Below, in pieces: positions 56,446 through 64,000 of a stretch of 64,000 bases of DNA. The translations under genes were made by a program, and so were the position numbers. The DNA is from Corylus avellana (Eukaryota; Streptophyta; Magnoliopsida; Fagales; Betulaceae): assembly GCF_901000735.1 (NCBI RefSeq), contig NC_081548.1, positions 13,712,354 to 13,776,353 on the forward strand, in the 5' to 3' direction. The notes under the pieces were generated by a model, which saw only the letters and a list, made by a program, of their open reading frames with translations, ran no database searches and was not told where the DNA came from. The stretch's first letter is position 1; each line of letters begins with the position of its first letter.

Positions 56446-59400
56446 CCTAATCTGAAACTCAACTTATGGGCCGAAATAGTTAAGAGTCGAGGGGTAGGTA
56501 GGTCATTTCGCAATAAGGATATATCTATATTCAATTTAAATCAAGTGATCCCATCCCACATCAGAAAAGCTATCTACAACAAAAACTAGTTATCAACATA
56601 TTAGCTATCCCTATACAAATGAGATGGGCTATTATTCAAATTCAAAAGGTTATCCACCCTCATCAGGATGCATGTTAACTATCGGCGCCTAAGCCGTACA
56701 CGTCAAACCGAGGACTACTCGGTCATCCTCATCCAACGACAATCGGAAGCCATATCCCTTATTCCGCAATCTTAGGCTACTAAGATCACGGAGTGGCTAA
56801 CAAATCCTATCCTTCTCAAGTAACTACACGATAGATATTAAGGGTTAAGGGATCCGAGATGTACGGTGAATCAAACTCCATTTCGTGCCTATAAAATGGA
56901 AGTCACTTTCAAATGACGAGGGGATAGCAACTCTTACTCCCTAGTTCTCTTGTTGCTTATACTCTCTCTCTCTTTGCTAACTTAGACATCGGAGTATCCT
57001 GCCGGAATATCACCGGAGACTCTAATCTTATTGTTTGCTCTTGTGTGAAGGCCCGACGCATCCTCGGACACCGCAACAACACCCGGGAAGTGTGCCACGT
57101 CACCCCTCTGAAAACTGTCTGAAAACTGTGCTTCAACAACACTTGTGATATATTTTGATTTAGAACTTCATCAAGTAACCTTAGTATTGAATGGAGACTT
57201 TTATGAAAATGCTTAAATGGGATAGCCTAAAACTTTTGTGGTAAAAAGATCCAAAGCTTCTTTTGTATTTGTTATTAAGACACATTAACGATAAATCAAA
57301 ACCTTTTTATACCTAGATGATTCCCTCAATACCCAACCCAATTTAATTAGTTTTCTAAATATATACTAACAAAAATTCCTTATAGAGGGAAAACCCTTTA
57401 GTACATACTATACGTGGCCTTGTAAAAAAAACTTTATTATATGTATTCATGAAATTGTGATGCATAAAAATCCAATTTATTTACCTTTTTTTTTTTATTA
57501 AAAGTTGAAGGATAGAGATCGAAAGAAGTAACTGGCGGTCCTCAATAATTATTGGGAATAATTCCACTTCCACTGACCCATTAGACGAACCATGGGCCTC
57601 AAAGCTAGAATTAGCCTACAAAGGATTACGGGCACCAAGCCAGGACAGCGAGACTCCCAAATGGGGCTTACACCGGGAGACAGGCACCCATATGAGTCAT
57701 CCTCGGGACAAACTAATTCCAAATCAATTACATGTGGAGAATAATTTCCATAGGGTTTTGGCACAAACCAAGGCCTTTGTGCCCTTCAGTAAAAAGGCGA
57801 CACATCAGCGTGGAACACTATAACAAAAATATGGTGTTCTACCTAATCTTTTTTCTAAAATACCTACAACAAAACATCTTCTAGAATAACCTTTTTATAT
57901 TTTTCTTCAAAACCACCTCAGCCATCAACCTGCCGCCGGAGACACCGCGAGAGACGCAGCTGAAGACAATGCCGGCGACGATGCCAGAGACGACAGAGAA
58001 AGCCGGAGATTGAAGTTATGATTAATTTTTCTGATTAGTAAGGGGATTTTTATGCGCAAAGCTGTGTTATTTACCGGAGATATTCCTATAACCAAAAATA
58101 AAAAAAGAACTATATTAATATATTCATTTCTCTTGTAGTTTTGGGCAAGAAAAAGAGAAAGAAAAGTAAAGGAGGGCGAGAGAAACGTGTGGCTGGAGAG
58201 ATTTGTGAATATGAATATGATCAGCTCTTGTTTCTAATTTTTTTTTTTTTTTTCTTTTTTGTTTCCTTCTCCCTTCCCTTCCCTTTCCTTTTTGCCAATA
58301 CAGTGTGAATAAATAATGAAAAAATAAATAAACAAATAAATATGGGTGTGAGTTCATTTTTAGTGATAATCAACCTTTAATATTCCTTTGCAGGAAGAAT
58401 GAGAGCAAAATTAGTGTACCCGGCGTCATCTCCGGCGTTGTCTCTGGCGGCGTCTCTGGCGGTGTCTCCAGCGGTAGGTTGGTGGCTAGGGTGGTTTTGG
58501 AGAAAAATATGAAAAGGTTATTCTAGAAGTTGTTTTATTTTAGATATTATAGAAAAAAGATTAAGTGAAACACCATATTTTTGTTATAGTGTTCCACGTT
58601 GATGTTTCGCCTTCTTATTAGAGGGCACAAAGGCCTTGGTTCGTACCAAGACCCTATAGAAGTTATTCTCTTACATGTGACAGTACTCTTAGCGATTGTT
58701 TCAGGCAAAGATTCTTGACTCACTTTGAGGTTTTGGCAGAGCTTGGAGAAGGAGAAGAAGAAGGGGACGAAGTTGAAGTTTAGCACTGCCTTTCACCGGC
58801 AAGGATGGGTCAGTCGGATTGGACTAACCAAATCTTAAAGGATATACTGCGAGCATGTGTTTTGGACTTCCCTCTTACTCTTTTTGGGAACACCCGAGAT
58901 CTAGTTCAGGAAGCTACCCCTGAATTGCATTGACAAATTCGAGGATTTAGGCAGGATATTCCTGACACAAGTTCTGGCATCGTGGACACGGATGAGGCCT
59001 TAGGATACTTATTGAAACTACAGTAGCGTAGTGATGAAACGCTTAAGGAATTTATTGCTGGGTTCAACCTAGAGAAGATAACAGTGGAAGACCCAACCGA
59101 GGACATGATCTCTGTTGAGTTGGCCCGGAAGCAGCCAAACACTCTTCCGGGTCTCATGGACAAAGTTGAGAAGTTCATAAACCAAGAAGAGACTCTTAAG
59201 GCCATGGCTAATTCAAGGCGACCGTAGGAGGTGTCCGAGAAGAAGAGAGAGAATTGAGAAGAAGACCAGAAGCACCAAGAAAGAAATTCAGAGATTAGAA
59301 TTTCACGCCTCTTAACGCAGAGATAACAAAGTTCCTCATGGAAATAAAGAAGGATCCAGACTTTCGTAGACTTTAGAAGATACCATGTAGCCCACCCCCG

Positions 59401-62400
59401 TAGAAGAAGGATAGGTGCTGCAAATTTCATGAAGCTTCCGGTCATTATACTGAGGGCTAAATAGCTAGCCCTACGCATGTTAATAGAGGAGTTCATTAAG
59501 AATGTAAAGCTAATTCAATTTTTGGGAGATCAAAAGAATTAGGAGTAGCCTAGAAACAATCAGCCTCGGGATCGCTAGCCTCGAGAGTACCCACTTTGGG
59601 ATTAATAGCATCTCCACGTATTTTATTCTCTTTATTTATTTATTGTCAGTTATGTTATAATTTTTCAGCATATTTCAATAAAGATAAAGATTAAACTTCT
59701 CTAATCTCTAGAAAAATTATTATTTTCAAAGAGTAGAGCTGATTTAAATATCGAAGTGTCCCCGGTCTAGAGACTGGTGATCCATTGATGCCTCTTTTTT
59801 TATAAGAAGAAGGACATAGAGAAAACCCTGGATAAAAACAAGAATTCAAGTAGTCAACCTCGAAAATAGGGAGAAAATCCTAGACAAAAACAAAACAATG
59901 AGACAACCTTGGGCAGAAACAAGATATGAAGAAAACCATCGGCAAAAACAAGACAAGAAGATAAGCCTGGGCAAAATAAGACAGGGAGACAACCCGAGAA
60001 AAGAACAAGAGAAAGAGAAAACCTTGGATGAAAACAAGAAGGCACAGAGCCAATCCCAGAGACAGGAAAGAAAACCTAGACAAAAACAAGAAGGCATGGA
60101 GCCAATCCCAAAGATAGGGAGAAAACCCTTATTTAAACAAGAAAGCATGAAGCCAACTCCAGAGAGGGAGAAAACCCTTGGCAAAAATAAGACAGGGAGA
60201 CAACCTTGAGCAAAAACAATGCAGAAATTTGATCTCAAAAATTGGAAGCAAAATACTTAGTTTTTCAACTATGTCTTGAAGAGAAGGATGGATTTAACCT
60301 TCCGGTCAATTAGAAGATGAATACTTGGTTTTTCAACTAAGTCCTAAGGGAGGGTCAGATTTATCCCTCGGTTTAAGAGAGAAGCAGAATTCTTAGTTTG
60401 TTAACTAAGTCTTGAAAAGACGATCAAATTTATCCTCCGATTAAAAAAAAAACAAAAACAAAAAAAGTAACAACAACAACTGTGATAAACAAAGTTCTAG
60501 CCCCTAGTATTGGGGGTATTTAGAAAAGAAATACCTCCCTAGAGTCCAACCGGCACAACTAATGGTAATGATAGGACAACATGGTTGACGAGAATCAAAG
60601 CGTCTCTTGACGGCGGCAATGAAGAGAAACACCAACTGTCAGACCCAGGACAATCGAACGCCAGAGCTGTAAGCACTCGAGTCTCAAATGAAGCTAAGCC
60701 TCAGATCATCCCAAGACTTTGATTAAATTTCCATTATCCAAGTATGCCTCAGATAATGGAATTGTAAGGTAACTGTTGGGAATAATACCACTCTAAATCC
60801 TGTCTAATAGTCCTACTCCGAGTTGAATTAGAGTTGGAATTCAGATCCAAATCAAACTCTCAATACTCTTAAGCCAAGTTGAAGTAGGAGACCTAACTCA
60901 GGTCTAACTCTACTTCGTTATCTATAAATAGGTCCCTACATCAGGTATAAATCTCAAATTGAAATCTTGTGCATTAAGCATACACATTTCCTCAGATATA
61001 CTGACTTAGGCATCGGAGCTTCTCCGATATAGATACTGGCGGATCTTACAATTTTGTAGAAGCCGTGAGAACATGAAGAACGCATTGAAGAACGTGATTA
61101 AAGATTCAAAGCGCTTCGAAGAAGGTGCAGTTCACCCGTCTAGAAATTGTTCTAACATTATACATTCATTGCTCATCTCTGTATAATTTTTTTGTAAATC
61201 AACCATTGAACTTGTGGATTGACCACATATGTACAAAAAGGTGTAAATGTAGCATGTCTCATTTTATAAGTCTTGATCGAGAACCTAGGGTAAAATATTA
61301 AATCAATAATCGAAAAACATAAATAAATGAAATTCAGGATCATACCTCATACCACTTGATTTCCCATTGCATTTGCAACGCTGCACCAGGAATTAGCCAA
61401 GGGTTAGAGTCTCCTAGATTTGCCGCGAGATGCAAGACACTGTTTCCTTCGCTGTCCACTACCCGAAACATGCTGTCCCTCGATATATTTCTTTTTCGCA
61501 AGAGTTCATATACATGCAGTTGCCTATTCTCCACCGCCAACTGCACCATATTCTTCTTCTCTACACTTATGTCGTGTATGGCAAACTGAAAATCATTCAG
61601 GATTTTCTCCACAATTTCAGTGATACCATTTTTAGCAGCAATTAATATGGGAGTATCTAGCTTTTGCTTTCCCTTCCCTGTCAATAACACAATGTGTAAT
61701 TGGGCTTTGATTAAACTATTTGCAACATTCATTTAAAGCGGCAACATATATGGGCTAATTCGTTAAATCAAACGAGTAATGCTACAAGTTCTTTTTATGT
61801 TCTTCTTGAGTCATTTCAAGAATGATGTTGCTATTAAATTTATCATTGGGTTTATGATTAATCATTATTGGATTTTGAGGTAATTTTAATAGGCACATCA
61901 TTCTTAGAGGGATTGGGACACAAGATGGACTTCTAGAATTATTTAAAACAAAAAAACCAAAAAAAAAAAAAAAAAACAAGATGGACACAAGATGGCTTCT
62001 AATGCAATTTATGCAAACGTTTTTTTTTAAAAAAAATTTTTAATCCAGTTTAACGTGCAGTAAAAAAAAAAATTATTAATAATCGGCTCTAATGCAAAAA
62101 AAAAAAAAAAAAAAGTGCCGAAATTTCATAAAAAGAACTAATCACAATTGGGTTTCTCCAATAGTCGTTTGTATTTATTTTTTAAAAATAATATATTCCA
62201 TTCGAACACAAGAATTACAAAGAAATTCTCCAGCTAGAGAATAATCGTTTGTAGTTGTCTAAATTAAATGAGAGAACGTTACATGCTCAATTGCATGCTC
62301 AATTAGTATTGTCATTAGCAGCATTGACAAGTTTCTTTCATTTAAAAAATAAATAAACTAAACGCCCACCCTCTTAAAAGTCCCTTAAGAACGCTTATAT

Positions 62401-63021
62401 ATACCTCTTAGAGCGCTTATATATACACCTTCAAACAAAAGTTAAATTTGATGAGAAAAAATTATCTTTTTAAATTTGAAGAGTTACTTTTAAACGAAAT
62501 AAATTATCAAATTCTTTATATCTTTCACTATTTTAATTAAATATTATATTTTTAATTTTTTTTGTCCATGAGAGAGAGCAAGCAAATGAATATATAAACT
62601 TAAAAAATTAAATAACTTTTATTTTTGGTCTTTCAATATTTGGAGAGCTTTTCTTATAAAAGTTAATTTTGAAATAAAGTAGATTAATTATTAGAAGGCA
62701 CTTTTTGTAAGTTTTTTTTTAAGAAAAATTAAATTTAAAATACGAATGCTCTTAGGAGTTTTGTACGCTAATCAAATAGGACTAAAAAGGATAGAGTATT
62801 ACCTTCTCCATTCTTATCTTCACCCTCGCTGCCCTCACCAGTACTACTAGAAAGCAGTACTCTACTGAGTTGATCTGGTACAAATGTCGAATCTGACGAG
62901 GCAGTCGTCCCCGTGTTACCATATTCGTACGAGGAAGCATTTTTAATAAGTTCCTTCATGATCTGAACAGACCATGTGTGCTTCTGTTTCACATCCACAA
63001 TCCGGCTCAGCTGGCCAGATC
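55077..63021 (-). CDS. Ankyrin-repeat PGG-domain membrane protein (last three exons seen)
   Basis: Exons 63021-62803, 61677-61346 and 55688-55077 join in matching phases (1 and 0) with GT..AG introns, and give a continuous product of 387 codons. The order is [16 protein letters not shown] linker, ankyrin repeats ([52 protein letters not shown]), the [17 protein letters not shown] junction, then the PGG membrane domain. ACD6/ITN1-type relatives act at membranes in defence or salt-stress signalling; the exact role here is unknown. N-terminal ankyrin exons must lie beyond the window or be lost. Intron 2 (55689-61345) is 5,657 bp of transposon sequence. No stop or frame shift in the visible exons. 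Confidence 0.85.
56330..57143 (+). mobile_element. Solo LTR in ankyrin intron, target duplication ACACT
   Basis: LTR 56335-57138 (TGTAGGGCC...TTCAACA, 804 bp), with ACACT at 56330-56334 and 57139-57143. Near the end, CTTAGACATCGGAGTATCCTG resembles CTTAGGCATCGGAGCTTCTC of the LTR at 60774, so the two belong to related families. Confidence 0.92.
57144..57727. other. Intron sequence, mostly unassigned
   Basis: AT-rich to 57530, then a more GC-balanced segment (57537-57727) containing TTGGGAATAATTCCAC, similar to the start of the LTR at 60774 but without a clear boundary. Confidence 0.45.
57728..58678. mobile_element. Long inverted-repeat element in ankyrin intron (951 bp)
   Basis: Arms of about 250-280 bases. 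The outer parts (TTACATGTGGAGAATAA / TTACATGTAAGAGAATAA) are more diverged, the inner parts (GTGGAACACTATAACAAAAA to the CCGGAGAC repeats) better conserved. The inner arms end in GC-rich GGCGTCTC-type repeats. It may be a Mutator-type foldback element with captured sequence. Target duplication not identified. Confidence 0.8.
58890..59545 (+). pseudogene. Ty3/gypsy gag remnant (Tat/RIRE-like)
   Basis: [34 protein letters not shown] and, after stops and frame changes, [12 protein letters not shown] and [18 protein letters not shown]. These match the retrotransposon Gag core and the FHxxxGHxTE linker of plant gypsy elements. At least four stops. It lies in sense opposite to the host gene within its intron. 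Confidence 0.75.
59820..60235 (+). repeat. Degenerate GA/AAC-rich repeats of gypsy untranslated region
   Basis: Repeats of GAGAAAACCC-TGGCAAAAACAAGA with variants of GCATGGAGCCAATCCC. The opposite strand is open and Phe/Leu-rich only because the repeats are purine-rich. Confidence 0.75.
60240..60445 (+). repeat. Three 75-bp tandem units
   Basis: Units carrying TACTTGGTTTTTCAACTAAG followed by GTCAGATTTATCC-TCGG, three copies with moderate divergence. Confidence 0.8.
60774..61154 (+). mobile_element. LTR (about 380 bp) of a gypsy-type element
   Basis: TGTTGGGAATAATACC...GTTCTAACA, with a TATA box TATAAAT at 60923-60929 and the conserved CTTAGGCATCGGAGCTTCTC block. Likely the 3' LTR of the element whose gag remnant is at 58890. 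No 5-bp duplication could be matched. Confidence 0.65.
61346..61677 (-). CDS. Ankyrin exon of PGG gene
   Basis: 332 bases. Acceptor TTATTGACAG|GG and donor GAG|GTATGA. Three ankyrin-like units: [38 protein letters not shown]. Confidence 0.9.
61774..61943. mobile_element. MITE in ankyrin intron 1 (same family as 14032)
   Basis: GAGTAATGCTACAAGTTC on the left, and GGACACAAGATGGACTTC-TAGAATT on the right. Internal TGATTAATCATTATTGGATTTTGA matches the family. More diverged than the 14032 copy. A poly-A/C patch follows it. Confidence 0.7.
61950..62802. other. Intron 1 remainder, AT-rich
   Basis: Poly-A tracts and AT-rich text; nothing recognised. Confidence 0.5.
62803..63021 (-). CDS. Upstream exon of ankyrin/PGG gene (linker region)
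   Basis: 219 bases. [18 protein letters not shown] and [17 protein letters not shown], then an acidic Ser/Glu-rich linker. The KQKHTWS-QIM motif is typical of the segment between ankyrin blocks in this family. Acceptor AATAAG|GA, donor GAAG|GTAATA. Confidence 0.85.
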
Positions 63022-63739
63022 CTTATTAACACAATACAAAAAAGTAGTATAAATAAGAAACAGAAGATTGCTACTAATGTATACATATGTGTCAATGAGA
63101 CGTGGCAGCTTATGTGTTAGTAATTTGAACACTACTTGGTCATGAAAAATCTTTGTTAACCTTTTTATACTAGGTAGTATTAAAAAAAAAACACTACAGT
63201 TAACTCTTTAAACTTTTATCGCTTTTATAATCGTCACTCTAAAATTGAAAAACTATCAATTTATTAGCGTATTCGACTTTAAAAATAAATAAATAAAAAA
63301 CTTTAAAAAATTTTCAATGTCACTCATACTGTTAGGTTTTGAGGTTAAATCAAACAAAGTATGGATCAAATATCCAATATACCCTTGTATTTAAAAATTA
63401 TTTTTGAAAAAATTTAAAATTCTTAAAAAATAAATAAATAAAAAAACCATGAAACCCACAGTTTAGCCATTACTCAACGTGGCAGCAAATTTTTAATTTT
63501 CTAATTATTTTACTTTTTATTTTTAACCACTATGCCTTCCAAATTACAACAAAGGAGAATTAATAATCTGTGATCGACCCCAAATAGTAATGTCATACAA
63601 ACAAATTAAGGAAATCAAAAAAATGATATTACACAATTACGGACGACATGCTCCTCGCATCAAATATATGGGGCTGGAACGCATGGTAAAATGTGTTTTG
63701 GTAAAAGAAAACACTTTTGTCATGAAAAATACAATTATG
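63022..63739. other. Intron or upstream region, nothing recognised
   Basis: AT-rich; upstream ankyrin exons expected here are not seen. Confidence 0.5.
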
Positions 63740-63995
63740 ATCAAATCACAAGAGTTTGTAGGTAAGAACTGGTGTAGGTTTGGCCTTTTGATTGAGGATG
63801 CTAGATTTATGTTGAATAGTTTGCAGTTATGGAGTGTGAACCATATCAAAAAGGAGACGAATGGAGTAGTTGGTAGGCTAGCTAAAGAAACTCTTTCTCT
63901 TGAAGGACGAAAAAGTTCATGCGGAGGAAAGCCCTCATTGTATTCTTGATCTTGTAACTTCAGAACGCAGTAATCTTTCATTTCTACATCAATGA
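63740..63995 (+). pseudogene. LINE-type RNase H fragment (3' end of a non-LTR retrotransposon)
   Basis: GLLIEDARFMLNSLQLWSVN continuing HIKKETNGVVGRLAKETLSL matches the C-terminal end of RNase H in plant LINE polyproteins (…W.V.HI+RE.N..AH.LAK.AL). After a one-base shift it ends ESPHCILDLVTSERSNLSFL with a stop at 63993-63995. The His expected in NGVAHRLAK is replaced. The body of the LINE is absent. Confidence 0.7.
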
Positions 63996-64000
63996 AAGGA

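Noticed and set aside
57549..57764. 71-codon minus-strand frame in ankyrin intron
   Set aside because: Overlaps the left arm of the inverted repeat and shows no recognisable motif.
59846..60238. 130-codon hydrophobic minus-strand frame
   Set aside because: It is the complement of purine-rich tandem repeats (GAGAAAACC, AACAAGA); Phe/Leu/Ser-rich text is expected from that composition.
63637..63981. 114-codon minus-strand frame at the right edge
   Set aside because: Antisense of the LINE RNase H fragment; the plus-strand frame has recognisable motifs and this one does not.
1..64000. tRNA, rRNA or snRNA genes
   Set aside because: I saw only tRNA-complementary primer sites next to LTRs, no cloverleaf or conserved A/B boxes that I could support.

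Overview
This is plant nuclear DNA. It is AT-rich, has no prokaryote-style gene packing, and is dominated by nested LTR retrotransposons, solo LTRs, MITEs and a Mutator-like transposon. The only host genes I can support have introns. The gene content (an ankyrin/PGG membrane protein, a plant-type zf-GRF protein, MURA transposase, Athila/Tat-type Ty3/gypsy pol) fits a flowering plant. The abundance of one zinc-knuckle LARD family makes me think of a woody eudicot, possibly Fagales, but that is recall and not proof. Six runs of N are present: an edge run at 1-31 and five 100-base gaps, nearly all at repeat borders.

Layout. 32-12143: two overlapping Ty1/copia-like elements on the minus strand with about 1.6 kb LTRs, carrying a nested composite (1077-7485) made from a long non-autonomous LTR family (here called S1) and its internal region (LARD-A). 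12490-17574: an S2-type LTR, a small MITE, and a short non-autonomous LTR element bounded by a 5-bp duplication and itself split by an S2 solo LTR. 17575-22546: the least repetitive part, with a Mutator-type MITE (9-bp duplication), microsatellites and a possible secreted Cys-rich peptide gene. 22547-29997: a minus-strand Ty3/gypsy element (RNase H, integrase, 3' LTR), broken by two S1 LTRs. 29998-43434: LARD-A and LARD-B copies, plus a local duplication that carries an S3 LTR together with a small zf-GRF gene.

44862-63021: an ankyrin-repeat/PGG gene on the minus strand. Its last three exons are at 62803-63021, 61346-61677 and 55077-55688, and intron phases match throughout. The last intron is 5,657 bp and is filled with a solo LTR, a long inverted repeat, a decayed gypsy gag and another LTR. 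A second PGG exon at 45015-45626 is part of a duplication of at least 1.5 kb. Between the two copies lie a decayed MURA transposase gene (47851-52327) split by an S3 solo LTR, and a satellite array with a 323-bp higher-order period. The right edge holds the 3' end of a LINE-type RNase H.

The most unusual signal is inside the S1 LTRs. Each carries three or four short hairpins whose loops share one sequence within an LTR, but that loop sequence differs from LTR to LTR. One stem shows a compensatory base change. S2 and S3 LTRs carry unrelated repeat motifs at the same relative place. The same LTR family also carries a CpG-rich palindromic cassette just upstream of its TATA box.
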